NCBI GenBank assembly: GCA_947646735.1
Contig: CANTFK010000129.1
Coordinates: forward strand, 496,001 to 560,000
Source of the DNA: Peronospora farinosa
Lineage: Eukaryota > Oomycota > Peronosporomycetes > Peronosporales > Peronosporaceae
Length of the DNA: 64,000 nucleotides
Reading direction: 5' to 3'
Position numbers and translations under genes: made by a program. A model generated the notes under the pieces. It was not told where the DNA came from and did no database searches. It saw only the letters and a list, made by a program, of their open reading frames with translations. How positions within the stretch are numbered: position 1 is the first letter of the stretch; each line of letters opens with the position of its first letter. This document shows positions 1 to 10,877 of the stretch, one piece after another.

Positions 1-1239
1 CATGCTCTAAAGGCTGACAGCGTTTTTATAGGTGCATTGCGGAGCCAAGCATCAAGTCTTGTGTTCCAAGTCACAAGGCGTAATGTTCGACTTTGCAGTA
101 GCGTCTAACATGAGTACGTCGAAAAATCGTGATAGGTCAAAGCAGAGACGCAGCAGAGTGTCTCGTTGATAGTACAATGCTGCATTCCAAAGTGTGCAGG
201 CGAAGCAGCTATTGTGTGTAGGGATAGCTCGTTTATTGCAAGTGATATGTCAGTGGGCGCTTGCTTGTGGATCATGTCGAGTGTATGCGTGGAGCAAGGC
301 TGTCTGTCAACAAAGCATTTGAGTTTTGCGTTTTACACAATAAAACGTTGCAAGGGCGAGTAGAGCTTAAGCATCTTTGAAAACGTCTCACCTAAATAAG
401 TGAGCCACTGAGTCAATCAAGGGCTTGCTTTAGCCATCCGTTCGTGTCAAATTTGTTCTCGTATAGATCGCTGCTATCTAGGACAGGACTCATTCGAGTC
501 GAGTACTTCTCACACCAGCATGAAGCCAGGCTAGTCATCACGTAAACTGTATCCTCAAGGCTTCAACTTATATAGAGCTCCACCATCCACACGGAGGCAT
601 GCTGTGGTTTTTGGCATTGCATCAAACGGTTATCCTAATAGACCACTACGCAAACAGGCTGGAGCTTAAACATAATACATACGAATTGCGGTTCGCAAAA
701 CTACAAAATCACTAGAATAATGAAGAAGGTCTGACAAAGCGACATTATCTACTACTCCTTTACAATTTCCTTGTTTGTTGAAGCGAGTGATGTAATGGCG
801 GATGGATTGGAAATGACACCGAGGATTCGTTTGAGCTTCTATATCGAGACGAGACGGAAGACAGGGTTCTCCTAAGCAGGCGGTGGATCTGATTCGTAAC
901 AATTGATTTTTCGTATGAAAGGATTATGTCTCTTCGGGAAGGACGATACGGTGTCGAGAAACTTACAAGAGCAAAGCTTTCGGTAATGCAGCGGTGCAAA
1001 GGCTCGATAGAGTAAATAAGAGGATGGCTTAAAGACAATACTATAATGTATTACTGGAAAACGCGCCTGTGGCAGGCAAATGTTTTCTAGGGTTTTGATC
1101 AGTAAATAAACCTGAGATTTGGGCTCATTAGGTTTAATAATCAAATTAGAGTTAATAATGTACTGCCTAGTCACTTTGACTGATGAGCCACAAAAAACAT
1201 AAACTCTGCACACCCTACATGTAACGGGATGATCCCCCC

Positions 1240-1385
1240 GTTACATAACATTGACTAGGTGCCAATTTGAATATTATCTTAGCGAAAATTATTCAGCAAT
1301 ACTGTCCTAGCTTATAATATTCGTCGACAATGTTACCTTTATCATAATATTGCTGTCGCATTTCCTTGAAATTGGAGATGCCACT
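1240..1385 (+). repeat. Degenerate LTR segment, family B (upstream copy)
   Basis: The sequence beginning GTTACATA at 1240 aligns over about 150 bp with 15856-16015, with scattered substitutions and small gaps. Shared landmarks include an AT-rich block with AATATTAT, a TAGCTTATAAT stretch and a GTCGCATTTCCTT motif near the right end. The 15.86-kb copy follows a polypurine tract, so this family is read as an LTR start. After about 1385 the two diverge. It may be the remains of the 5' LTR of old element B. Confidence 0.55.
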
Positions 1386-2313
1386 GACACAGCGTAAGTA
1401 AATTATACAATGGCAGTATACTCGCAGGTGCTCCGTTACATCGGTAGTTTTTCGTGGTCCGTTCAACGACCAGCGACTCATCCTATATGGATCCAGCGGA
1501 TGTAGAACGTCATCACGCACCGCGTGATGATTTATGTGAACTCGAATAGCAGGCGGTACAACGTGTGGCTGAAATCGTAGAAGATGCCTATGTCGGTAAC
1601 ATGTTTCTCGTCTCCACTCTGTTCACAAGCAATGGTGCTAGATGCAGAGAGGAAGTTCGTAGCGCAGTGTAAAAGGATTCTGTCATTTGTGTGTTAGCTT
1701 CTGCGTTTCCTGTCTTGCCTCTCATTCGCTCATGTCCAATCAAGCTGATTTTTCCAGCTGAAGCTTACGATGCTAAGAAAACCTACATGTCCAAAGTCGT
1801 TAGCCGCAACTCCAAGTGTCCTACCACGCCCCTCATGCATGTTCGTTATTAACGTGGTCATCTACCCAGCACTTATTCAATGCGAATTCTCACACACTCT
1901 ACTCGACTCCATTCAAAAAGAGCAATATACAACCATCATCAAGTTCATGTTGAATGAACTTGGTGCAGCAATAAAACAGCTCACCTACTACAGGAGCAAG
2001 GTGCTTAACAGGCTGACCTGTTAAAAGTGAAAGGCGCTCAACAAGCTGACTTGTTGACACTTGTAGTACATTCACACGCTTGTGAACGCTCCAAAACACA
2101 CTCCCCGTACTGCGAGTGACGACAATTTTACTGCCAAAAAGGGCCTGAGACGTGAGCCACATGCTGCTGCGGAACCGCAACAACGTGATGGACCGCCAAA
2201 AAAGATCAGGGTCAGTAAGGGCGAAGCGCCCAACTGATCCAGCAATGTCAAGAGAGTTCACAAGACTCCTGACGAAGGGTTGCTCCCAACACACAGTCAC
2301 TGTGCGTTGTCGC

Positions 2314-2345
2314 TCCTGGTGATGAGGAAAATCTCATCACCAGGA
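2314..2345. repeat. Perfect 13-bp inverted repeat (hairpin)
   Basis: Bases 2314-2326 (TCCTGGTGATGAG) are the exact reverse complement of 2333-2345, with a 6-nt loop GAAAAT. It lies in decayed retroelement DNA with no gene next to it. It could be a leader structure of an old element or the tip of a lost foldback element. Confidence 0.8.
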
Positions 2346-3194
2346 AAAGCTTTTGACACTTCGCGCCGTGTTGACTGTGGGGAGTCGATCTTTGTCTGAC
2401 GCCAGCCACTAGGCTAAATTCCTTATACGCGAGGCCCCTTCAACGAGGATGACGGCGCGCCTTTGCAACTGCCGCATCCGTAGCAGTTAAAATGTGAAGT
2501 AGGAACCCACTTTACGCTTGGAGCATCATACTCGATTTAGATGACAAATCTGATGTCATCCTATGTTTACATGGCTCAGAAGGTACGAGCCATAGGTCAA
2601 CTGGCAGCAGAAACCGTTTAGATGCATGCTGCTGTTCATCAAATGGCCATCTGATGAATGAGCTTAGTGGCCTATTCCTAACAGCTATTGCATTTTGTAA
2701 TCGCTTGTATCTTGGAAAGTGAGGTCGCTCACTCTCTACATAGGAGAGGTCCATTGACTCTGGACCTCCGCCCACCTGTCGTCTCGGTGGACGATAGGAT
2801 CTTAAGTGGACACAAGCCTGTTGCAGTCTTAAGTCCTCCTATCCCGCTGCAGAGATCGCTTGGTCAAGCACTTAAAATCCAAGAGAGACGGGTGGGTCTT
2901 GACGGGACCATCCGCATACCTTTAATGAACACAGTGACCTGCGTGTGTTCATCAATTGGGTTCAACACGATACAACTGACGAGGTATCGTGCGTGATGGG
3001 CGTAAGCATATATATCACGCTTACCGGTCCTTATCCCGTTACAGGACGTGCCAAAGCTTGGAACTTAGGGCTCAAGTTTCATGACCCATACGTTTTCTCA
3101 TCGTATAAAGCTTTCAAGGTGAGGCTCAAATAGAAGTTTACACTACTTTGCGCCGCATTCAAGGCTCGAGCTGATCTCCTAGATTTAAAACAGC

Positions 3195-3376
3195 GTTACC
3201 GTCTTACACTACAATGGAGGTCGTTTTATTATTGGCTAGTTATTGGGCCTTGCACTCCCGTAATAAACCAATACTAAAAAATGACGCACAGTATCCGATT
3301 ATCTGGTACTGCCGAATGCCTACTTATATAACAATGTAGTATTTCTATAGCTACTTATGTAATAGGTTGCCTCGTT
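3195..3376 (-). repeat. Degenerate LTR of the element A family, reverse orientation
   Basis: Read on the minus strand, this begins at 3376 with TGTAACGAGGCAACCTATTA, close to the start of the element A LTR (TGTAATGGGGCAACCTATTA). It continues through the same ACATAAGTAG, GCATNNGGCAGTA, TGCGYGTCATTTT and AATAATTAGCC-like blocks, then jumps to the TAGTGTAAGACGGTAAC block near the LTR end. About 110 bp of the LTR middle is missing and many substitutions are present, so this copy is much older than the LTRs at 4436 and 12559. Confidence 0.75.
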
Positions 3377-3787
3377 ACACGTCCAGCCAGGTTCGATATG
3401 GCGAACTTGACCGTCATTGATACGACGAGCTTCATTGGCGTCGTCGAATTCGACGAACCATCTTAACAAGTATTCACCTTCGACTTCTTTGTACTTAAAG
3501 ACGTCAATCTTAAACGATTCGGTTCGATGCGTCGGCCCGGCAGCAGCAGCGGTACTTGCTTGTTGCTGTTTCAGCCGTTCGGAATGTAGAGAACCCAGCT
3601 GTAAGTGCGACAGCCTCACATGTGGTACGATCGTTAGTATGAATGCACAAGAATGTAGTAAGACAAACACTTTACATTGAACAAGCAAGTTGCCGGTGGT
3701 TGTGCAGAAGCACAGACAGAGCCGAAGGCCTACCACTTGAACAAGTCGAGTGGATCGGGACATAGATGCTCGCCTAAAGGAAATCAT
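3377..3787 (-). pseudogene. Gag fragment of a Ty3/Gypsy-like element
   Basis: The minus-strand frame ends in about 60 residues reading like the start of a retrotransposon gag domain, including the string GEYLLRWFVEFDDANEARRI preceded by a KIDVFKYKEVE-like segment. The frame then runs into the degenerate LTR at 3376, so gag is truncated and joined to LTR sequence. No matrix or zinc-knuckle region follows in frame. This is a dead fragment. The family assignment is by motif reading only. Confidence 0.5.
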
Positions 3788-4240
3788 TCACAGAAGAACA
3801 AACGAGTTGCCTGGAAGCGGCAACACGGTAATCCTAGATGGACTGGAGAGTTGATCGTAGAAGATCTTGCTGTGGTTGCGCTACTACAGTTGAAGGAGAA
3901 TGAGGGAATCAGTTCTCACGAACCTGAGGGAATAAGTCCACTCGCGATGTAGACAATGGGTACTGTAGATTCAATGTGTTCGCATCTTACGCAAAATATG
4001 GGCATGAGATTCGCAACTGTGACTCGAGAAACTACAAAAATACATCAGGATCTCCTCAGGAGGTGCTGTACTTCACCATGTTGCAACGCGTATGGTGTTT
4101 ATTCAGTCGGCTGTTAGACACCAAGGATATGATGCCAACAGCTCGAGGTCCAAGGAGGATTGCGTGTGCTGGACTATCAGACGCAGAAGTACCGATTGCT
4201 CCCGCTCATTTCTGCCGCGTACGCGATCGTACTCACTAAT
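3677..4240 (+). pseudogene. Decayed gag C-terminal region with zinc-knuckle remnant
   Basis: Two consecutive plus-strand frames (about 3677-3952 and 3976-4239) are interrupted by a stop near 3952. The second contains YAKYGHEIRNC, which matches the second half of a CCHC zinc knuckle whose first cysteines are lost. Lying just left of element A, it is a plausible gag end for old element B, whose pol fragments resume to the right of element A. I infer that element A inserted between B's gag and pol. The low conservation leaves this tentative. Confidence 0.4.
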
Positions 4241-4435
4241 TCGATTTGTTATGCAAGTCGAGGCTTCTGGGACGAACTGATACTCACGTTGTGCTCTGAA
4301 ACATGGCTGTAGGGAACCGCGTGAATCAGTTTGCTGCTGCACTGTCGAAAAAAACAAAGCGTGGAGATGTACATTTGCTTACCGCGGCCACGTCATGAGC
4401 TGTGAACTTCAGATTCTTACCACGGATCTAGCCAC

Positions 4436-4754
4436 TGTAATGGGGCAACCTATTACATAAGTAGTTATAGGATTAATACATAATTACATAAGTAGGCATA
4501 GGGCAGTATCCGGTTAGCGGATACTGCGCGTCATTTTATTATTGGTTTATTATTGGGGTGCCAGACCCAATAATTAGCCAATAATAAATTGACTTCCATA
4601 TTGAGTGGTTCCCATGAGCTAGGGAACATATTCGCACTTACTGCGAATTAAAACTAAAACAAAAATAAAACAGAGTTATATTTACGAGTTAATTAAGAGC
4701 GCTTCCTCAACGCCCTTTTAGTGTAAGACGGTAACGGGTCCTTAGCCCGTTACA
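4436..4754 (+). repeat. 5' LTR of element A
   Basis: 319 bp beginning TG and ending CA. It is almost identical to 12559-12876. The three internal differences are G/A in CCGRTTAGCGG, C/T in GGTTCYCATG and A/G in AATTAAGRGCGC. A short inverted repeat (GTATCCG…CGGATAC) lies about 80-100 bp in, and an A-rich stretch lies near position 240. The target duplication GCCAC abuts it on the left. Confidence 0.93.
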
Positions 4755-4756
4755 CC

Positions 4757-4772
4757 TGGTAGCACTTCGTAG
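4757..4772 (+). other. Putative primer-binding site of element A
   Basis: Two bases after the 5' LTR the sequence reads TGGTAGCACTTCG. The leading TGG matches the complement of a tRNA 3' CCA end, as expected of a primer-binding site. I cannot name the tRNA from the sequence alone. Placement just inside the 5' LTR supports the call. Confidence 0.5.
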
Positions 4773-4780
4773 TCCTTCCA

Positions 4781-5821
4781 ATGACCAGATTCGAGATGAA
4801 CATGGGCGAGTCTTCGGTGGCTCCAGCGGTCTCGCTGGAGCATTCTGATTTTCCACATCTCACCTCGGTAGAGTGGCAGGCACTACATCGCCTCGCGGCG
4901 GTGTCTGGCGAAACAATTGTGACGTCGCTGCTGAGCACAGCGACGCCCGATGATCAACGTGCCGCCATCCAAGACTTTATGGTGCGCGAGCTCGCCGAAG
5001 CGAATCGGCGAGTATTGACTCCCTCGAGCACTTCGCACCATGACGCTATCAAGATGGAGACGTCAACGTACTCCGGTGATGGTCCGGATCGTCTCCCCCT
5101 CAATCGCTGGTTTCGCGAGGTGGATATTGCGATAGCGTCAAGATTAATTGACGCTCCGACGGCCAAGGTCAATTTCCTGTTGTCTCGTCTTGCCGGCAAA
5201 GCCAAGGAATGGGCTCTCGGAAAGCTCGTCGTAGATGAGTCGGCGTTTCCTACGCTGGACGATATCCAGCGTGACTTACGACTGGCTTTCGAGCCTCCTC
5301 AAGATGAATCTCGCTTGCGTGCAGATTTCTTCTCACTCCGACAGGGCAAGCTGTCGATGCGTGACTACGTGCAGAAGACACGTCATCTTGCTTCGTGCAT
5401 TACCACGCAGCCAATTGACATGGCTTCACAAGTTCATGTCTTTATTTTTGGCATGCAAGAGGGCATGACGCGTTACTGCCTCACACGTGCTGAGCCAAAG
5501 TCCCTCGAGGAGGCATTTGCCCTCGCGCTTCGTGAGGATTACACTGTCGCGTCGTCGTACCTGCACGCAGCGTCACAACATTCCCGGACGTCTGGCCCAG
5601 AGCCAATGGAAATTGATGCAATTGAGTCCTCTCGTGGTCGCGGCAAATCATTAAGCCGCGACATTCGCAATCCTAACACGATGAAGTGTTTTCGCTGTGG
5701 TAAAACAGGCCATCGTGCGGCTGTCTGTCGTGCACCTGCGCCGGTGACGATGAACACAGCTGTCTCACGAGGAGACGCTGTGTCGTCGGTGGTCCCGCCA
5801 AAAAACGAGCGGTTCCAGTAG
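4781..5821 (+). CDS. gag: Gag polyprotein of element A (capsid plus zinc knuckle)
   Basis: A 346-residue intact frame starts at an ATG 27 bp after the 5' LTR. Residues about 90-250 form the retrotransposon gag (capsid-like) domain, with the typical [14 protein letters not shown] and [12 protein letters not shown] stretches. A single CCHC zinc knuckle, [14 protein letters not shown], lies near residues 304-317 and would bind RNA. The frame ends with TAG at 5819, just after an A AAA AAC heptamer, so protease and pol are expected as a frameshift fusion. Gag forms cytoplasmic virus-like particles in this family. The frame shows no damage, unlike pol. Confidence 0.93.
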   Translation: MTRFEMNMGESSVAPAVSLEHSDFPHLTSVEWQALHRLAAVSGETIVTSLLSTATPDDQRAAIQDFMVRELAEANRRVLTPSSTSHHDAIKMETSTYSGDGPDRLPLNRWFREVDIAIASRLIDAPTAKVNFLLSRLAGKAKEWALGKLVVDESAFPTLDDIQRDLRLAFEPPQDESRLRADFFSLRQGKLSMRDYVQKTRHLASCITTQPIDMASQVHVFIFGMQEGMTRYCLTRAEPKSLEEAFALALREDYTVASSYLHAASQHSRTSGPEPMEIDAIESSRGRGKSLSRDIRNPNTMKCFRCGKTGHRAAVCRAPAPVTMNTAVSRGDAVSSVVPPKNERFQ

Positions 5822-5855
5822 GCGTGGGGCGCCCTACTGGCAGAAATGGAGCCCC
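5800..5855 (+). promoter_or_regulatory. -1 programmed ribosomal frameshift signal (gag/protease)
   Basis: The heptamer A AAA AAC occupies 5800-5806 with AAA and AAC as zero-frame gag codons. An 8-nt spacer follows (5807-5814). Stem 1 is CCAGTAGG (5815-5822) paired with CCTACTGG (5833-5840). GGGGC (5826-5830) can pair with GCCCC (5851-5855) as stem 2, giving an H-type pseudoknot. The gag TAG lies inside stem 1. The protease frame is exactly -1 to gag and is open across the heptamer. All parts match the known eukaryotic -1 frameshift architecture; efficiency is not known. Confidence 0.85.
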
Positions 5856-7008
5856 GAGTACTCAGGTGGCAGCTCGGGCTCCTATCCCCAAAGTGATTCA
5901 TACCCACTTCAATGCCACCACCATGCGCGATGATTCGAGACTGATTATTATCAGTCTCATCGTCGCTGGAGTGAAGCGACCACTTCGAGCGTTGTTGGAT
6001 TCTGGCGCTTCCAACAACTTCTTTCGTGCATCCTGTTTGTCCCTTCTCCCGTCGACTGTCACGGTTCGAGAAGGTCCAGGTGACATCGTTGTCAAACTTG
6101 CCGATGGACAACCAAAACGTGTCCCGCGTAAAACAGTGGTTTTACCGTACACTTTCGACGGTTTCCAGAGCAACGACGAATTTTTGGTGTACGAGATGAA
6201 CTATGCATTTGATTGCATACTTGGGATACCGTGGCTGTCACGGTATCAGCCGAAGATAGATTGGCTATCTCGGTCCGTCAAACGACGAAGCGGTTATGAC
6301 GTCAGTGAAGTGTTTACTCATTTGTTGGTCGCTTCATCCGATTGGCCTCACGTCAGGGTCGTGAACGAACTCGCCACGACTAGTAGTCAACACAGAGAGA
6401 GCGATGGCCCTCTGTGCGCAGTATGTTCCGTTACACTGACGGAGCCACAGAACGAAGCGGTCGAACAGCGGTTCCCGCATACACAGACATCGGTCGAAAA
6501 GGGGTTCCCGATGCACAACGAGGCGGTCGAACAGCGTTTCCCGCATACACAGACATCGGTCGAACAGGGGTTCCCGATTCACAACGAGGCGGTTAAACAG
6601 CGGTTCCCGCACACACAGACATCGGTCGAACAGGGGTTCCCGATTCTCAATGAGGCGGTCGAGCAGGGGCTCCCGCATACAAGCACATCGGACGAGCAGC
6701 GGCTCCCGATCAATTTCGCGGCGGTTGAGCAGGGGATCCCGCATACAAGCACATCGGACGAGTAGAGGCTCCCGATCATTTTCGAGGCGGTCGAGCAGGG
6801 GCTCCCGCGTACAAGTACATCGGACGAGCAGAGGCTCCTGATAAATATCAAGGCGGTCGAGCAGGGGCTCCCGCAAACAAGTGAAGCGGTCGAAGACGAG
6901 CTCCCGCTTTTGATTGACGAGAATGGGCGGACTACGGTTCCGCATGAGACCGACGTGGTGGAGACAGAGCTCCCACGTCTAGAGGGGGGGCACATCATCC
7001 TCTTGTGA
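5807..7008 (+). pseudogene. pro: Retroviral-type aspartic protease and repeat linker (nonsense-mutated)
   Basis: This is the -1 frame entered after the gag slippery site; it has no ATG of its own near the start. The aspartic protease active-site segment LLDSGASNNFF lies near 5995-6027, followed by a flap-like region and the second conserved hydrophobic segment, CILGIPWLSRY. The frame then enters a 22-residue tandem repeat. A TAG at 6763-6765 replaces the CAG found in neighbouring repeat units, so it is a C-to-T nonsense change. The same frame is otherwise open to TGA at about 7006, near a G7 run where the pol frame begins. Confidence 0.82.
6451..6900 (+). repeat. 66-bp coding tandem repeat between protease and RT
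   Basis: About seven units at exactly 66-bp spacing (unit starts at 6451, 6517, 6583 and 6649, then diverging). Each codes for 22 residues of the type NEAVEQRFPHTQTSVEQGFP. Because the period is a multiple of three and stops are rare, long frames also stay open on the minus strand here (for example 6334-6945); these are shadows. Later units drift to SSDEQRLPI-type text. The segment looks like an expanded linker separating protease from RT. Confidence 0.9.
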
Positions 7009-9802
7009 TAGCGACGTGCCAGTCTCGAGCAGGGGCTCGAGACGCAAGAGAAAACGCAAGAAAGGAGCACGCCGATCACCGAGACTACTAAATTCACGTC
7101 AACATGCTGATGCTTTTGATTCCGTAGTGAAGGAATCCGTATGCGCGCTTGAATATGTGGAGGGATCCCCACATCGTGGCCGCTACATTGAGGTAGCGAG
7201 TCCACCGTGCACTGCTGCAGATATCACATCTCTGCCAGACCTTTCATGGAAATATTTCCTTCACGACCTCAAGGTCGGCGACATCGAGCAAGTGTGCATC
7301 GTTTCAGCCACCGAAGCAGCCAGTGAAGAAGTTCTGGAGGCTCGCCCGAAGAGCGCCGAGCCTAAATCAGCGCGCGAAGAACGCTTCGCGGCACAGTCTT
7401 GGGATGCTCTTCGTGCTTCAGGCAATCCTGTATACGATATCGCCCGTGAGTACGCCGATATTTTCCCGGAGAAGATTCCAGCTGAGCTTCCGGCGGATCG
7501 TGGTGTGCGGCACGAGATCGATCTCGTGCCAGGATCGAAATATTGCGTGACACGGCAGTGGCCGTTACCGCGCGACCAAGTCATCGCTATTAATGAATTT
7601 TTCGAGGGTCGCCGCAAGGCTGGCCATGTCCGCGAGAGTATCTCGCCACATTCGAGTCCGACTTTTTGTGTGAAGAAAGCCACCGGCGGTTGGCGCATTG
7701 TGCACGCCTTCAACAAGCTGAATGACGCCACGATCCCGGCTCAAACGCCTATCCCTCGAAAAGACATGGTATTAAATACCATGTCCGGGAGCGAGATCTA
7801 CAGCGCCATAGATCTGACAGACGGTTTCTATCAAATCCTCATGAGGGACAATGACATTCCGTTCACTGCGGTCAGCACCCCAAGCGGGATGCTTTGGGAG
7901 TGGCTAGTCATGCCACAAGGTCTTAAGAATGCTCCAGCTACGTTCAATCGGATGGTGACACAAGTACTCCGCCCACTTCGCGACTTTGCACCGAGCTACT
8001 TTGACGACATTTTCGTTCACAGCCGCGCTGAGCAAAAGCTCAGCGCTACGGAGGTACACCTTCGACACTTGAAGCAGGTGTTTCAAGTTATGCGCGAGAA
8101 TAAATTGTCTGCTAATTTGAAGAAATGTGTCTTCTGCGCTCCCGAGATTCCAGTACTCGGTTGCTACGTCAGCAAGGAAGGTTTCCGCGCTGATCCTGAG
8201 AAGATCTCATCGATCTGTTCCTGGCCAACGCCCAGGAACCACACTGAATTACGTCAATGGCTCGGTCTGGCGAATTACTTGCATAAGTATACGAAGAACT
8301 ATGCTGAGCTAATTCAGCCATTATCGACTTTGCTCAAGAAAGATGCAGTATGGTTATGGACGGCAGAACATCAATCTGCCCTCGACTCCGTAAAGAAGAG
8401 CTTTTCCGAGGCACCGGTGCTGATGTTACCTGATGACTCTAAGCCATTCCACGTCGTGTGTGACGCGAGCAATTTCGCTATAGGATGTGCCCTCATGCAA
8501 TTTGATGACGAGGGTCGAGAGCGTGTCGTGAGTTTTCAATCACGACAGATGAAACCTGCCGAGAAAAATTATCCGGTACACGACAAGGAACTTTTGGCTA
8601 TGCGTTACGCGCTAATCAAGTTTAGAGTATATTTGCTCTGCGAAAAGATGTTTTCTATCTCTACAGATCACGCATCATTGCGTACCGCCGTCAAGAGTCC
8701 TCACTTGTCCCAGCGTATGGCACGGTGGTTGTCATTTTTTGCCGAGTATAATTTTGTGGTGCATTACAAGCCTGGAAAGAATAATATTCTCGCCAACGCG
8801 CTTTCTCGTCGTCCGGATTACGATCCTCGGCGCCACATGGGTCATCAAACGGAGTATGTTGACGACGACGAAGATATCTGTGTGTGTTGTATTGACCCGG
8901 GACTTAATGCGATGATTTCGACCCCCGTGCTTTCGATCCGAACTCAGATCGCTGAATCCTACGCGAATGATTCCTTCTATGCAGGAATCATCAGCTATCT
9001 CAGGGACCCGAGCGAATAATTACTCGCGAAGTTGACGAAACCAACACGCGACAACATCAAGCGTTACGCGCTTGACGATCCGTTGCTGACGTACACGATG
9101 GACGTCTTTGATTCCCCGCGTGTCGTCATCCCTGCTGATGACGACCTTCGAGCCCGATTGGTTCATAAATTTCACGACAGCCCAGCTGGCGGACACCTGG
9201 GTCGCGAGAAGACGTTTGCAGCTATTTCTCGCGTATTTTTCTGGCCGCGAATGTATAAATACATCCAGAAATGGGTGCGCTCCTGTGAAACCTGTCAGCG
9301 TGTGAAGCCCGCGCCATCCTCACAAGCCCCATTTCGTCCGCTTCCGATTGCTACGGAAGCCTGGCGCTCGGTCAGCATGGATTTTATCTTTGGCCTTCCA
9401 CCGGATGAACAGAAACGCACGGGCGTATTGGTTCTAGTGGATCGATTCAGCAAAATGGTGCATGTTGCTCCGGTCTCCGCCAACATTACGGCAGAGACGA
9501 CAGCGAAGATCTTCATTGATCTTATCTTTAGGCATCACGGCTTGCCAGAATCTATTGTGTCGGACCGTGACCCGCGTTTCACTTCGGCTTTCTGGGCCGA
9601 ATTATTCCAGCTATTAGGCACGCGGTTGCTTATGTCTACGGCGGCCCATCCAGAGACGGATGGGCAAACGGAGCGTGTGAACAGAGTGCTCGAAGATGTC
9701 TTGCGCAGTTACGCAACATCGTTCTCATCATGGAGTTCATTTCTTCCACTTGCAGAGTTTGTAATCAACAATGCTGTTCATGCGTCAACCGGGTTGACCC
9801 CC
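6983..9802 (+). pseudogene. pol: RT, RNase H and integrase core of element A (frame-broken)
   Basis: The frame opens just after a TAG at 6980-6982 and overlaps the end of the protease frame at GGGGGGG (6984-6990). It is +1 relative to protease, consistent with a 1-nt gain in the run. RT is complete, with catalytic SYFDDIF at about 7994-8014. RNase H follows (HVVCDASNFAIGCALMQ at about 8450). One in-frame TAA at 9017-9019 separates RNase H from integrase. Integrase shows a GHLGREKT…CETC zinc-binding region, then SMDFIFG, VSDRDPRFTS and DGQTERVNRV carrying the D,D,E residues. The frame is lost at about 9803. Confidence 0.9.
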
Positions 9803-10668
9803 TTTTCGTTAACAACGCGAGGCATCCTCGCGTTCCGGCGCTGCTTGCTCTCTCAGCTTCAGAACACCCTGTTTCCAAGCTTGGTGGGGGAGTACATACG
9901 GATGGAATTGCGCCGAAACTATTGATGATTGATTACGATGCGCATAAGGTTGCTGCCGATGCACCTAATACTGGTAATTTCGTGGCCAACGGCATATCGA
10001 CTCCTGACGCGATGCTTTCCATCGCGTCTCCCGTTGCCAATTTTGCTCCAAAAGAGAATACGTCGCCTGTAAGTTCGGCTGCAGTAACCGAATTCCTACT
10101 ATTACGACAAGGAATCACGCGTTTTGTGCGTGATGCATTACAAGAGGCAGTCGACAAGCAAAAGGAGAATGCTGACAGAAGAGGACGAAAGAATATGTTG
10201 ATATTTCGAGAAGGTGACATATTATTGTTATCAACAAGTGGATTACCGAACACCTCAGTGACGAATTTGGGCGCTAATAAGTTAGCGCCAAGATATATTG
10301 GCCCATTTCGGGTTGTTAAGGTGCATGGTGACGCTTACACGCTAGACATACCTACATCTATGCGTTTGCACCCGACGTTCTATGTCGGGCGCCTCAAGGC
10401 TTACCTTCCGGCGGATCTCCCTTCAAATCTTCCCCGCTCTTCTGTGCCGGCTCGAAATCCGACATCCCTTGACGACGACTTTGACGACGACTGGGACCAA
10501 GTCCTGCCCGAACGCGTGCAGACTCGACCTGCTGGGGTCCTCCGAACGCAGTCGTCTCAAGCTGACGTAGGCGCTCAATCAGTACCAGCTGCTCACGTCG
10601 AGTCCGCTCAGCAGCCTCAGTCGCAGCATCCGCACGATTTTGAGCTCTCTCTTGAAATTTCAAAATGA
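9803..10668 (+). pseudogene. Integrase C-terminal region of element A (after frameshift)
   Basis: At the TTTT run 9803-9806 the integrase text shifts by -1 and continues with FVNNARHPRVPALLAL, the expected continuation of the core, so one T appears to be missing. Downstream lies a GPY/F-type module: LAPRYIGPFRVV and LHPTFYVGRLKAY near 10290-10400. This is typical of Ty3/Gypsy integrase C-termini. The tail is acidic then Q/S-rich and ends at 10668. I see no clear chromodomain. The tail DNA is also open on the minus strand as a coiled-coil-like frame. Confidence 0.8.
10394..10663 (-). pseudogene. Coiled-coil-like antisense fragment
   Basis: On the minus strand this frame reads a charged helix including ADAATEAAERTRREQ and IERLRQLE. 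The DNA is recognisably related to 19340-19460 on the plus strand, which encodes AAAATEATETTMRKQ and IARLRQLE in the same spacing. Two diverged copies in different contexts suggest that the coil is a real ancestral coding segment and not a shadow of the pol tail, though here it overlaps that tail. Function unknown. Confidence 0.4.
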
Positions 10669-10877
10669 CACGCCCTTGGCTGGCAGAGGGGCAATCGGCT
10701 CCGAGAGCTTGCTGAAGAGGCTTCTGGAGATGTAGGTAGAAAAGAGAATGAATTAATTAAACAACCATAAGTCCTATCGTGCTTAACCTAACGTGCTGTC
10801 ATAACCTGTCAACTGTGGTATGTCAGATACCATCTGTCATATGTCATACTCCCCCCATGAAGCACTAGGCTGAGCAC

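Larger units (their letters stand above)
1..3194. other. Repeat-rich region without an intact gene
   Basis: No open reading frame here resembles a conserved protein, and none has a convincing exon-intron structure. The stretch holds decayed retroelement DNA: a segment shared with the LTR of old element B (1240-1385), a perfect hairpin (2314-2345), and an end at 3030-3042 that resembles an LTR terminus (…CCCGTTACA). The short frames are best treated as chance. I infer a transposon graveyard that continues into the nested elements on the right. Confidence 0.6.

Noticed and set aside
6451..6900. Regular repeats that might suggest a CRISPR-like array
   Set aside because: Units are contiguous coding repeats with no unique spacers, in a eukaryotic retrotransposon.
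6334..7205. Two long minus-strand frames (about 200 residues each) over the 66-bp repeats
   Set aside because: They read the tandem repeat backwards (REPLLDR-type text). The repeat period keeps several frames open; the plus strand continues protease and is the coding one.
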